From positions 26,482,896 to 26,546,895 of the forward strand of contig OW028580.1 in NCBI GenBank assembly GCA_932294295.1: a stretch of 64,000 bases of DNA, given 5' to 3'. The notes under the pieces are model-generated. The model saw only the letters and a program-made list of their open reading frames with translations, ran no database searches and was not told the origin of the DNA. The translations under genes were made by a program, and so were the position numbers. This document shows, one piece after another, positions 10,842 to 20,868 of the stretch. Origin of the DNA: Alitta virens. Its lineage: Eukaryota > Annelida > Polychaeta > Phyllodocida > Nereididae. The stretch's first letter is position 1; every line of letters starts with the position of its first letter.

Positions 10842-11809
10842 TCAGCGGGTGGTCTCCTGCCTCGACTGTCCCTCTGTTCCCTGCTCGGCTTCTGTGGCAG
10901 CTCCCCCTTTTGCAACGTGGCCATCAACTTGGTGAAGTGCTGCGTGAGTCCGCTCACCTGCCTTTTCACCTCCGCCAAGTCCTTTGCCCACGAACTGTCT
11001 GGGGCCGCTGCTGGCTGCAGGGCACCTACCTCCATTGGTTCCTCTGCGCTCCCCGTGGTTCCCTCGTCCAGGGCCAATCGGAGCCGGTAGTCGTCTGCCT
11101 CGTAGGCAGTGACGAGGTTCATCGCCTGTGAATACGTGTCTGGGCGACCTTCCTTGATCAATCTTTCCACGACGTGTCGGTCCCGCAGTCCTCGCATGTA
11201 TGCCCTCAACAGGAGTCGCTGTTGATCTTGATTTCGCACGCCCTCCAGCACTGGATAGGCCAGGTCAGCACTCTCGCGGAATCGCCTCCCATATGCTGCC
11301 GTATTCTCATAGGCCCCCTGCCTCATCTTCTCCACATCGTGTCGCAAACGCTCCTCCTCGTGTGGAGACAGGAAGGCCTTCTGGAGATGGCTTCTCAGGT
11401 CTTCCCAAGACACCCGATCTCGGCACCTTTGCTGCTCCAGATAGTGCTCCAGCTCGCGGCGGAGAGCGCCTTGGGCTGATTGTGTCGCCACATACACCGT
11501 CAGGTCTGAGTATGGGGTCGTCAAGTCGATCTCCCTCAGCCACTCTCGCACTGTTCCCGGGCTGCTCCCATCGCAGCTGGGCACCCTCTTCGCCAGTGCC
11601 TCAGCGCGCAGGCGTGCATGATGCGCATCCTGACGCTCGCTGGTTGACCTCTGCTGTCTCGCTCTCTCCTCCCTGTCCTGCTCCAGGGCGGCTCTCGTCA
11701 TTGCTCGGTCCGTTCTCTCCTCACTGATAAATCGATTGAACTCCACCACTCTCAATGCATCGTTCATCAGTACATTTGCGTCCTCGGGGGCGGCGGCTTG
11801 ATTCTCCAT
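10691..11809 (-). CDS. gag: Gag polyprotein of Gypsy element 1
   Basis: About 372 codons from ATG at 11809. The open frame extends upstream to a GTG at 11875, but 11809 is the first ATG. The middle holds a Retrotrans_gag-type helical region with a WEDL...F pattern, a basic/acidic stretch and the conserved MRGL motif; it would form the capsid. Near the C-terminus is a nucleocapsid zinc knuckle, CHFCHKEGHIQRFC (C-x2-C-x4-H-x4-C), which binds element RNA. Gag overlaps pol by about 150 bases in the -1 register. The stop (TAG, 10691-10693) follows the candidate slippery site directly. Confidence 0.9.
   Translation of the reverse strand: MENQAAAPEDANVLMNDALRVVEFNRFISEERTDRAMTRAALEQDREERARQQRSTSERQDAHHARLRAEALAKRVPSCDGSSPGTVREWLREIDLTTPYSDLTVYVATQSAQGALRRELEHYLEQQRCRDRVSWEDLRSHLQKAFLSPHEEERLRHDVEKMRQGAYENTAAYGRRFRESADLAYPVLEGVRNQDQQRLLLRAYMRGLRDRHVVERLIKEGRPDTYSQAMNLVTAYEADDYRLRLALDEGTTGSAEEPMEVGALQPAAAPDSSWAKDLAEVKRQVSGLTQHFTKLMATLQKGELPQKPSREQRDSRGRRPPAEGNTEFAYTPEGAPICHFCHKEGHIQRFCRLRQGRQQQRREDTQSPQGGQ
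10697..10703 (-). promoter_or_regulatory. Candidate -1 ribosomal frameshift site, G-GGG-GGC
   Basis: In the gag frame the codons before the stop are CAG-GGG-GGC-CAA-TAG, so the heptamer fits X-XXY-YYZ in the correct phase. Slipping back one base enters the pol frame exactly. The same heptamer sits at the same place in Gypsy element 2 (37635-37641) although flanking protein sequence differs. GGGGGGC is not among the strongest known animal slip sites, so the assignment is inferred. Confidence 0.55.
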
Positions 11810-11957
11810 GTTTTTGTGGGGTCTGTAACGTTTTCTGTGAGCGAGATGCAAGCGCAGGGCCTCAGGCGAAGTCACTTACATTCCTTCCAATCCTTCACAT
11901 CTATCTTCTCACGTCCATCTAATCAATCTTCTTATGTCCATCTAGTCATTACAGCCA

Positions 11958-11974
11958 TCACGTCGGGGTCACCA
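11958..11974 (-). promoter_or_regulatory. Primer-binding site of Gypsy element 1
   Basis: TGGTGACCCCGACGTGA begins two bases after the 5' LTR on the minus strand and starts with TGG, complementary to a tRNA CCA end. The same 17 bases occur in Gypsy element 2. I cannot name the tRNA from memory with confidence. Confidence 0.85.
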
Positions 11975-11976
11975 GA

Positions 11977-12886
11977 TATAAAGTCTCGGGGCTAGTTCAT
12001 CTTCTTCTTAGCAGCCCCAAGCTCTATGTACACTGGCTAGGCCAGTCTAGACCAGACTTGTCTTCTCAAGCAATCAATCGTCAATCATCCAATCAATCCT
12101 GATTCAATCAGTCATCAATATTTCTCATCTCCAAGTAAAATCAAAACAATGAAGTCAGAAGTGCCTTGTTCCTTTCCCAAAAGCTGGTCAGGTAAAAACT
12201 AATCTTTATTTTCAACAAATCACTATATATATTAAAACTCAATCAGATATCTCTCAAGAGACACAAAGTTCAAGCACACAAGTTCCACAGTTCAAGTTTC
12301 AGGGACCCAAAGGTCAAGTCTTGACCGATGGATGACCAGCCCTCTCTCAAAGAGCAATCCTATTTAACACAAGCTCATTACTCAACAATGCCTATCAACC
12401 AAGCACTCATATTTAACTGATACAACTCTAATCCATACTTATCACAAAGGGATATTAAATTAATATGTTAAGGCTTAAGTGCCTGACAAAGGGGAGCAAT
12501 CTATATGGATCTAAAGCCTGCTCAGATAAGATTCAAAGTCAGGATCAAACATTCAAGGCATTAACATTTAGCTAATTATTCATCATAAATGAAAGAATAC
12601 TCCTGGCATTAACATTTTAGCAAGATAATCATCATGAACAAGCAATACTCATCGTCATGAAGTAAAACAGCACTCATGGCATTAACATTCAGTAAAGATA
12701 ATTAATTATGATCAAAGTGATATAAAACAATATATAATCAACATGCGTGCTCATTGAGAGGAGGTGGCCATAGTAAGGAGGAGCTGACATGCTTCTGGCT
12801 TCCTAAATAATCTAGTTGCATGCAATGCCTACATATAAATGATCTTATATTATTAGCTTGCACCAAATTGGGGTGTGAACTTTACA
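11977..12886 (-). repeat. 5' LTR of Gypsy element 1
   Basis: Same length as the 3' LTR and matching at offset 5945 in every stretch compared. It should hold the promoter; several TATATA-like stretches exist but none is clearly placed relative to the AATAAA (minus strand 12205-12210), so no core promoter is assigned. Confidence 0.92.
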
Positions 12887-13534
12887 ATTTGTCTCAATTG
12901 TTGCTTTTACTTGTTTACTCTATCTACTCCAGGAATTCCCACATCTGTGAAAACCAATAAAACAAAACTATGGAGCAGAGAAGAAAACTCAAAGAAAGAG
13001 AAAAATCCAATAATTCAGGAATCACAGAAGAAAGGCCAGATGCTTGAGTGTCTCGATGCCTCGTTTTATGATAGTTTGATGGGGCTCCGATGACGTCACA
13101 CAGAAATAACGTGATTGACGGTAAATCCGGTGGGTCCGCAAGAGCACTCCAAAAAGCAGAGGTCATAAAATGCGGGCCTGACGGACGTGGAGTGGTGTGT
13201 GTTGATAACACTGGCATTTTTCTTATGGCCAGGCCACGTGTTGTGTGCTAACTCGAGTGATTTAATGCCTAGTGTACAGTGTCGGTTTGCATGTTGTCAG
13301 CACACATGCTTCTATCTCGAAAAAGCAAAATATGAGTATATATCTACAACGCAGAAGTGAAAACGTATACAGCTGCATCTATTATGTAATAGTGAAAACG
13401 CTTTGCCATCTACAGAAAGGATTACAGTAAGTTGGGAAGAACATCTTATTAGAAAAACCAAATAATTGATGCATGTCCCTTTGTCCAGTAAGAGCTAAAT
13501 TTTTTGGTTTCTCACATGAAAATCAACCAATCAG
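12887..13534. other. No gene; perfect CRE octamer TGACGTCA at 13091
   Basis: Flank of Gypsy element 1 with no domain-bearing frame. TGACGTCA at 13091-13098 is a perfect CREB/ATF-type palindrome inside a locally GC-richer stretch (13080-13200). With no nearby gene its use as a regulatory site is only a possibility. Confidence 0.35.
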
Positions 13535-13966
13535 TTAATCTATCTATCTATCCTCTATCTATATATCTATCTATCCTCTATCTATCTATCTATCTATCAA
13601 TCAATCTATCTACCTATCCTCTATCTATCCTCTATCTATCTATCTATCTATCAATCTATCTATCTATCTATCTATCCTATATCTATCTATCTATCCTCTA
13701 TCTATCCTCTATCTATCTATATATCTATCTATCCTCTATCCATCTATCCATCTTTCCATCTTTCCATCTTTCCATCTTTCCATCTATCTATCTATCTATT
13801 ACCTATCCATCTGTCTGTCCATCTATCTATCTATCTATCTATCTATCTATGTATCTATGTATCTATGTAATCTGTTTTACTATCTATCTCTCCATTTATC
13901 TCTCTATATTTCTATATATCTATCCATCTATCTATCTATCTATCTATCTATCCATCTATATATCTG

Positions 13967-14002
<36 letters not shown>
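13535..14002. repeat. Long (TCTA)n microsatellite, about 470 bp
   Basis: Mostly TCTA/CTAT units with interspersed TCCTCTA, ATATATC, CATCTTTC and GTAT variants. The variants recur as higher-order blocks, consistent with slippage plus local duplication. The isoleucine/serine/tyrosine/leucine frame through it is an artefact. Confidence 0.95.
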
Positions 14003-14761
14003 ACTAATCTGTCTTACATCTCTGCGGGTTGACTAAGGTGTCATAAAGGCAGCCATGCCATCTCCTTTCCTGTACTATTTGTTCTTGTAGGTAAACATAT
14101 TCCACCTGTCTATCATGAGATAATCTCATATCACACAAAGTTGCATATATTACTTTTTTAGCTCGCTTAATTTTTGGATCGTTCACAGAATTCACTGAAA
14201 CAGTAAACAAGCTTTCTCTCTCAGGTGAGGTGGCGTGGCGGTCAGCAGAACATCAAAAGTTGCAGCACATCTCAGAGGCAATCTTGACATGGCAGAATTT
14301 TCTGCTCGAAATAACCCAATCGGCACCAAGGATTGATCTGTTCTTAGCTCCAAAATCAATGCACGGAGTCATACATCAAACGCCATGTCTGGGGATAACG
14401 TCTGACTCCGCGCACGACTTGATAGGGCTGGCTTGTCAGACAAACTTGTTGGGACGTCATAAGATCTAAAAATTCAGTCCCAAAATCAACATCTGTAAAA
14501 AGTTTTGAGATGGTTGCCATGGAAAGTACAAATATCTAGCCATTGATGCACTAATAAAGACTTTTAACGAGGTTTTCCTATCATTTATCCTCAGAAACTT
14601 GGCTTTCAAATGAGTATTATAACAAATTCCTACATATGCGACTTTTATTGGATTTGCTTTTACTGCAACGTTAGTTTAAAAAGCTTTATCTAACAGGCTA
14701 GTTAGTCTTATTCAGTGTCAGACATGTGATTAGTCATAATGATAAACTTCTTTGACATTTT
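14003..14761. other. No gene recognised
   Basis: Unique sequence between the microsatellite and a tRNA-like relic. I see no domain, splice-linked coding block or named repeat. Confidence 0.45.
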
Positions 14762-14826
14762 TGTAGTCAGATTTGAACTCGCAACCTACAATGCTTTTAG
14801 TGTTGAACTATAACCACAGGACCAGA
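14762..14826 (-). repeat. tRNA-like SINE head (degenerate)
   Basis: Minus-strand reading gives a B-box-like GAGTTCAAATCTG and, upstream, a TGTGGTTATAGTTCAACAC A-box-like stretch. Arms do not pair as in a working tRNA. Confidence 0.4.
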
Positions 14827-14836
14827 TATTACAGCC

Positions 14837-14970
14837 GATTTCATTGACTTGGAAACTATACTCCAGAGGACGTCATGCGATTTTACGATCCCTGCTGGCC
14901 TGCCGTAACCAATGGGAGTCCTGGATTCAAATGACGTCATCTAGAGTATAGTTTCCAAGTCAATGAAATC
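14837..14970. mobile_element. Short MITE or foldback repeat, 134 bp
   Basis: GATTTCATTGACTTGGAAAC starts at 14837, and its complement ends at 14970. The inverted match continues through ATACTC and on to a GACGTCA-type segment, giving arms of nearly 40 bases. No target duplication is obvious, so the superfamily is not assigned. Each inner arm ends close to a CRE-like GACGTCA. Confidence 0.65.
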
Positions 14971-15479
14971 AATACAAATGTCTTGGTCAAATGCCATTTT
15001 ACCTATATACATTGCACTACTTGAAGAGATGATTTCCAGTGCAGTCATAATTTATGTGAATGGAGAGCCATGTCATTATGCAATAATAGCAAGTATGCAT
15101 TACCCTCCAAAAGTATAAGTACTCATCAACATAGTTATATGCATTGGTCAAAGTAGCATAGATTTAATATAGGGACTACTCGCTATTAGAACTGTAGAAG
15201 TCAACTGTTATGCAATACCATATAAATCATGCAAGACCACAATCGTAGTAGAACCTTGATAACACCCTCTTTTCTTGCTAATGGCTACAATTACACAGTG
15301 AGATAGAAGAGAGACTTCTGGTCTGTCTCAAAGTCTTGAAGTTTAATCTCTAATGTTGGTAAAATGATTGAAAGCATTCCATTAAGTGAAGATTTCCCTG
15401 CCATTCTGGAATATGTCATTAGGTAAAGCAGTGCTAAATTCTAAAGAAGCTTTAGAGTCGTTCATTCGTGAAGCCAAAG

Positions 15480-15531
15480 GGAGGGGGGGGGGTGGTTAAG
15501 AATAGTCCTGCCCCCCCCCCCCCCCCCCCCG
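15480..15531. repeat. Opposed poly-G and poly-C runs
   Basis: A G-run at about 15481-15492 is followed within 20 bases by a C-run of about 20 at 15511-15530. They could pair as a GC hairpin, and assembly across them may be inaccurate. Confidence 0.7.
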
Positions 15532-15727
15532 TTAACGGCAGCTGGGCGGCCTAGGTAAAGGCATCCACCAAGGCATTTAAAGGTAGGCTGAAATCTCCTA
15601 AGTCACCGATTACAATTTATCAAGTAAATAAAATATTTTAAGAATTATAATAGTAACAATAATGATAATAGAAATGATTGGACAGAAACATTGATGAACA
15701 AAATACTAAATGAAATTCACATGCTAT

Positions 15728-15957
15728 AGACCTCATTGGTCATCTCTGCTGAATTGAGACCCAGGTTCAATCCCAGGCCCGGACATTCTTCATGAGCTGC
15801 ATCAGAGCTGGATGTCGATCGCATGAGAAGTTAAATTGGAAGTGCCTTGTACTCGGTGTCTTTGCTGAGGCTAGTAAAAGTCCCCACTCATGGGGTAAAA
15901 GTATAACATGGTGTGGGCTTCAGACCCAGTAGCATTGAGACGTTAGACATTAGACAA
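15728..15957 (+). repeat. tRNA-derived SINE
   Basis: A B box in CCCAGGTTCAATCCCAGG at about 15759-15776 is followed by a spacer, then GTGCCTTGTACTCGGTGTC and the family core CCCCACTCATGGGGTAAAAG and AACATGGTGTGGGCTTC. It matches the order of the copies at 2412 and 52460. Confidence 0.65.
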
Positions 15958-16712
15958 TTTACGTGTGGTTTTTTAATGTCAAAGTTTATCTGCTTTATCA
16001 GAAAAGAGAAATTCACTTAGAACAGTATATATTTTTCAAATTGGCATTATTCATCAAAATGCTGATTTTAGACCAGTGTGTTGAACTGGTAGTGCTTCCA
16101 GTAAAGAGCTCACCTGATATTTTTGCTCTTTCAGTCTGTTAAGAATGACATATTGTTGATTGGCAAATCGATATTAGTGGTAGGAAATCAATCATTAACA
16201 GAATGTGACTCGTTTCCTAAATGATTTTAATCTTTAATTTTTCGCCTGCTACTGACGTCACTGGGCAGAATAATGTTTCGTTTGATTTATGATAATTAGA
16301 AAATCATCAGCTACAAAGCTAGTAAGAAGTCTAACACAAATGATTATTGTAGTGTTTTTGATAGTTGTATGTAATAAAATAATATGGTTTTGAGCGTATA
16401 GTATAAGTATCCCCTTCTTTGACACAAAACTATAGAAATTTATGTCTGAGCCTGCAAAACAAGGAATCAGATTACAGGCATTTATCATGGGCTACTTTAT
16501 TTGATTGATTCCAGGCTTATTCCTTTTTCTTTTCGACTGTGCAACTTTAAAAAAAAATTCCCAACATAAATATCTAAACTTGTCAAAGACACACGTTTCT
16601 ATAAACATTGAAAATGACGTAAAATCGACGGCTAAATGACGTTGCAATTACTAATGAGCAAAATCATCCACAAAATCCAATACATAACTTTCACTTTGTC
16701 CTATCTATTTTA

Positions 16713-16732
16713 GTGGGCGCGGCGGCGCCCAC
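16713..16732. other. GC-rich hairpin
   Basis: GTGGGCGC and GCGCCCAC form a perfect 8-base stem around a GGCG tetraloop. It stands out in AT-rich surroundings and is followed by GGCCGCCATTTTGTGTACAT. Function unknown. Confidence 0.55.
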
Positions 16733-17043
16733 ATATGAGTCCAACTCCGGTGAACTTTGACCTCTGGCCGCCATTTTGTGTACATGAAAGGCGGATTCCA
16801 AACGGCCTTTATGGAGCTGTATTGGGTTAGGCCAACATGTAAATACGGCGGCAAGTTTTTGATTAATAGGCTTAATTAGTCCAAAATGGTGTAACACTGT
16901 GAAAGGATATTCCTTGTGCACATTAATAATTGTTAAGTGGCAGTTCATCCCATGGGAGTAACCGATTTAAGCTCCGCAATTCAGATTCGTTGTGGCTTCC
17001 TTTTGCTGATAGCTGACAGCTGCAGGTGCCTTTCGAATATAAC

Positions 17044-18050
17044 TCGCCCAATTTTTTCTCGCCCATAACACAACTGCCCCCCCCCCCCTATTTATTTTTG
17101 TATTTAGTTTAAACTTGTCAAAGTTAAGTGATAGTAGACGCATCTTTATTTTACCATCCTCGCAGCATGTATGCGTACATGTAAACGGGTGATTCAGCGG
17201 ACCGTCGTCCGCCATCGTATGCATAGGCCTACATGTAAACGGCGGATCCAGCGGACCGCAGACCGCCATCGTATAATATAACAGTATTTTTAAAAGTTCG
17301 GAAGCAAGCTTCAAGTGTAATACTTTATAGAGTATAAGTAAAAAGAAGAATCTGATTCTGGTACCACATTTATTGCACAAATATTTATTAAAAAGAACAA
17401 TTATCGTCGCGGACGCTGTAAAACACTGATGGCCTTGAGTTTTTTTAGCATGTCATCTATGGCAAAAAGCAGATTAATTCTGACTGTTATACCAAATGAC
17501 AATTAACACTCAGATTTACATGTTCAAAGTGGCTTCTCTTTAATTGTGAATTGCATAGCACATGACATTAAACCTGCAATCCAGGTATGTATGGAGGCAA
17601 TTGCAATTCACTAATGACAATTAACCTTTGTGAAGGACTTCTTTACATTTGGCTAATTGAATTGATCTATATTATTACATATATTTACATATCGTAAATA
17701 TTATTTATGTTATAATATATTTCAGTTATAGGGTAAATGCCTATATATATAGCTGTTATAGCTCTATAGACATCTTTTATTATTAATTTTATAGATATAT
17801 CTATATAGCTCTATAGACATCTTTTATATATTTTTTTTGAGATACATATCAATATATCTATCTCCATATTTACAGCTGTACCTAACACAAAAACGCATTT
17901 TAATGGTTCTTTGACAAGTTATCTTTTAACTAATTAACAAACACAAAGGGGTGAAAAACAAAGCCAAGGGCGAGTTTTTTATTGGGCGAAAAAAAATTGG
18001 GCGAGTTGTATTTGTGGCGAGAAAAAAACGGGCGAGAAAAAATTGGGCGA
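17044..18050. repeat. Region bounded by a 21-bp perfect inverted repeat
   Basis: TCGCCCAATTTTTTCTCGCC starts at 17044 and its exact complement, one base longer, ends at 18050. Extra GGGCGA-plus-A-run units lie at 17970-18030. Similarity does not clearly extend past the 21 bases, so this may be a worn transposon or a family of small GGGCGAG repeats. No coding frame with a domain lies between. Confidence 0.4.
17177..17278. repeat. Two tandem copies of a 54-bp unit
   Basis: ACATGTAAACGGGTGATTCA at 17177 recurs as ACATGTAAACGGCGGATCCA at 17231; both continue with AGCGGACCG and CCGCCATCGTAT. No protein domain is seen in the open frame that spans it. Confidence 0.65.
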
Positions 18051-18449
18051 TTTGACTGGCCCCCCTTTCGAACTTCCTGAAAAGTCATTTCGGCTACGGG
18101 GAAGATAGTGAATGATGGAACGGCTACTCATTTTCTCCAAAAACAGTCAGGCTTCGTCATTTTTATGTGTGATTGACGGGTAGTGGTGTCCAAGCTAAGT
18201 CTTAACTAACATTCACATTTCTATGTTGCCATTCTGACTATAATTATGCATGTCAGATTTTTTGTCTTAGGCCCTAGAATTTTTTTTCAGTCCAAATTTA
18301 AATAATTTTTAACTCGAGTTCTATTCAACCAAATTTCATGCAACTGGTGTCATTATGTAGAGAAAAATTAGGACTTTACATAGGATACCTTTACCAGTTT
18401 CGAACTTGGAGCCAAAATTCTCTTTCCCATGTTATCCAATGGGGAGACC

Positions 18450-18823
18450 TATCAACCCTGAACCGCTGAGTCAGCAATTTTTACAATGAATGTTAGGAAG
18501 TTTACGTGTATCGCCCCAAAAAAACAGGAAGAAAGTCTTGAATTTCATTCATATTTTGCACATATATGTACTCTGTTTAGTACTACATGACTGTAAAAGG
18601 GCAATTACTTTCATCAAACAGATTAGGTCCTAGAATTTTTTTTTCACTCATAAAGCCTGAATTGCTGACCTACCTACCTCCTTGAACCCTAGATCGCTGA
18701 GTCAGCAATTTTTACAATGAATGTTAGGAAGTTTACGTGTTTTGCCCCAAAAAAGTAGGAAAGACTTCTTAAATTTTCTTCATACTTTTCACACATATGT
18801 CCTCTGGGTAGTACTACATGACT
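18450..18823. repeat. Diverged tandem duplication, period about 232 bp
   Basis: CGCTGAGTCAGCAATTTTTA near 18465 recurs near 18697. Both copies run through GAATGTTAGGAAGTTTACGT to AGTACTACATGACTG. The first continues TAAAAGGGC. The second stops at the start of the Harbinger inverted repeat, so the transposon lies exactly at that point of the second copy. Confidence 0.65.
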
Positions 18824-19181
18824 GCAGGAGCGTCCCGGAATGAAATTTCGTTAAATCCGGGGCAGTCCGGGCGAAAAAGTTAGAAATGTAAACAAACGAA
18901 ATAATTGGGCGGTGTGGACACGAAGGCAAGACGGAGGCAACAAGGAGCAACACGGTCATGACACGGATGTGTACGGGCGCTACACGGATATGTACGGAGG
19001 AGCACCGTTAAATAAGGAATGAGCCACGGTTGTAGCCGGAGGTAACACGACTGTGCCGGAGGCGGGCGGAGTGAACCGGATGTTACACGGGGCCTTCACG
19101 GATATACCCGATCTTTACACGATCTTACTACGATATCACTACGGAGTTAAGCGGTTTTCACCCGGATCGCTCTGAAATTGG

Positions 19182-19189
19182 TATTTAAA
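19182..19189 (+). promoter_or_regulatory. Possible TATA box of the transposase gene
   Basis: TATTTAAA lies about 80 bases before the first ATG (19271). Position and sequence fit a weak TATA box; no other evidence. Confidence 0.35.
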
Positions 19190-19270
19190 CTGCCTGCGTT
19201 CCACTGTCCATCATTCCACTTCGGACTACCATACTGCAAAGCTGTTGCTGCTACTACAGAAAAATTGGAT

Positions 19271-20622
19271 ATGTCTTTATCACACTACGACAGGGTGGAA
19301 TTGGATTTGAAGTGCATGGACATGCAAGTCCAGCTATTGACTGCTGCTAATGATATAATTCTGCAAGAAGAACACAAACTGCAAGATGATGCAGTGAGGG
19401 CCACAACATCAACTGATGAAGATGACCTATTAGAAAATGCTGCTGCTGCACCAAGACGAAGAAGAAGAAGGCAAATGTGGGTGCGACCTTGGCTGCTAAG
19501 AAGACCTCTTTATGGGCAGTATGAAAAACTGATGGCTAAATTGACTGCAGAAGATGTGGGTGGCTTCAAGAATTTCATGAGGATGGAGCCTGACTTATTC
19601 CATGAAGTTCTTGCCAGAGTGGGACCTAGGATTACAAAGCAGGATACCTTTTGGAGGAGGGCCCTTGAACCTGGATTGAAACTGGCTATTACCTTGCGCT
19701 ACCTGGGTACGGGCAACAGCTACAAGTCTCTGCAGTATGGATTTAGGGTAGCCTTCAATACCATTTCTATCCTTGTCATCGAAGTCTGCCAGGCCATCAT
19801 AGACGAGTACTCAGCAGAAGTCATGCATTGTCCTGTAACCCCAGAAGCCTGGAAAGAAGTTGCCAATGGATTCTACAACAGATGGAACTTCCCCCACTGT
19901 GTCGGCGCCATTGATGGGAAGCACGTTGCCATCAGATGTCCTGCCAAGTCTGGATCCCTGTTCTACAACTACAAGGGATTTTTCTCTATTGTCCTACTGG
20001 CTGTAGTTGATGCTGAATACAAGTTCCTCTACGTTGACATTGGTGCCAGTGGATCAGGCTCAGATGCTGGAGTGTTTAGTCAGACAGAATTGAAGGAAGC
20101 GCTACAAAGTGGGAACATTGGATTACCTGAACCAGATAACCTGCCTAATGATGACCAACCAGTGCCTTACTTCATAGTTGGGGATGATGCCTTTGGACTG
20201 CAGACTTGGATGATCACAGGAACATGAGCATGGAAGACAGAATCTTCAACTACAGACTTTCTAGAGCTAGACGGGTGGTAGAGAATGCATTTGGACTTTT
20301 GGCTGCCAGGTTCAGGTGTCTCCTCACAACAATGCCTCAAAGTCCTGACAGAGTGTGTACCATAACTCTTGCTTGCTGTGTGTTGCACAACCTACTGAGG
20401 GTGAGGTATCCAACTGCTCAAGTGAATGCTGTGGACCAGGAAAATGCCGACATCCATGAGATCATCCCAGGTGCATGGAGGGAGAATGCTGCCAATCTAC
20501 CAGACATGGGACATGTGTTCAGAGGCAACACCAACAGAGCAGCCAAGGAAATGCGGCAATACTTGGTCAGCTACGTGAACTCAGAAGCTGGGAGTGTACC
20601 ATGGCAGCAAGACAAGATTTGA
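19271..20622 (+). pseudogene. HARBI1-like transposase, frameshifted
   Basis: The first ATG is at 19271; the frame is open from 19178 but only from a TTG. The first frame runs to a TGA at 20225-20227 and shows the DDE_Tnp_4 hallmarks: GAIDGKHVAI (first D), GASGSGSDAGVF (second D) and VGDDAFGL. The second frame, open at 20206-20622, continues with IFNYRLSRARRVVENAFG, which holds the catalytic E and its conserved arginine/serine context. The shift falls between LQTWM and HRNMS, where relatives have a lysine-proline-aromatic turn. The frame change and the missing residues fit loss of about 13 bases. No GT-AG intron explains the join. The intact enzyme would cut and paste the element in the nucleus after import by its partner protein. 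Confidence 0.85.
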
Positions 20623-20868
20623 AAACAACACGAATGATGTAAGTTTCAACATTTAATTAATAGCAAACTTCAGACTTCTGCAGCACACAAGTGCAAAAAA
20701 TACACATCATTTAATTATTGTCATGTAATACAGTTTACATGAAAACATAAGTAAAAGTTCATTGTTCATTACATTAAACTTCATTGGTATACAGTTCACA
20801 TGAAAACATAAGTAATAACAGTTCATTGTTCATTTCATTAAAGTTCATTGTTCATTTCCAGGTCAACA
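20623..20868. other. Intergenic spacer between convergent Harbinger genes
   Basis: Contains two diverged copies of a roughly 75-base unit with CATGAAAACATAAGTAA and AGTTCATTGTTCATT. ATTAAA-type signals occur on both strands, so both genes could be polyadenylated here. Confidence 0.5.

Larger units (their letters stand above)
6032..12886 (-). mobile_element. Ty3/Gypsy LTR retrotransposon 1 (complete, young)
   Basis: A 6.85-kb element read on the minus strand: 5' LTR (11977-12886), primer-binding site, gag, pol in the -1 frame, polypurine tract, 3' LTR (6032-6941). The LTRs are both 910 bases and agree at a constant offset of 5945 wherever I compared them, which points to a recent insertion. 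The flanks carry ATTT on both sides (6028-6031 and 12887-12890), a 4-base target-site duplication. Domain order protease-RT-RNase H-integrase places it in Metaviridae (Ty3/Gypsy). All parts needed for autonomous transposition are open. Confidence 0.93.

Noticed and set aside
7335..11727. Many plus-strand frames inside Gypsy element 1 (up to 195 codons)
   Set aside because: Shadows of the minus-strand gag and pol genes, which carry all recognisable domains.
13504..14007. 167-codon frame rich in I, S, Y, L
   Set aside because: Translation of a TCTA microsatellite.
18815..18830. Target-site duplication TGC or TWA for the Harbinger element
   Set aside because: Neither trinucleotide is present in register on both sides; the exact ends remain uncertain.
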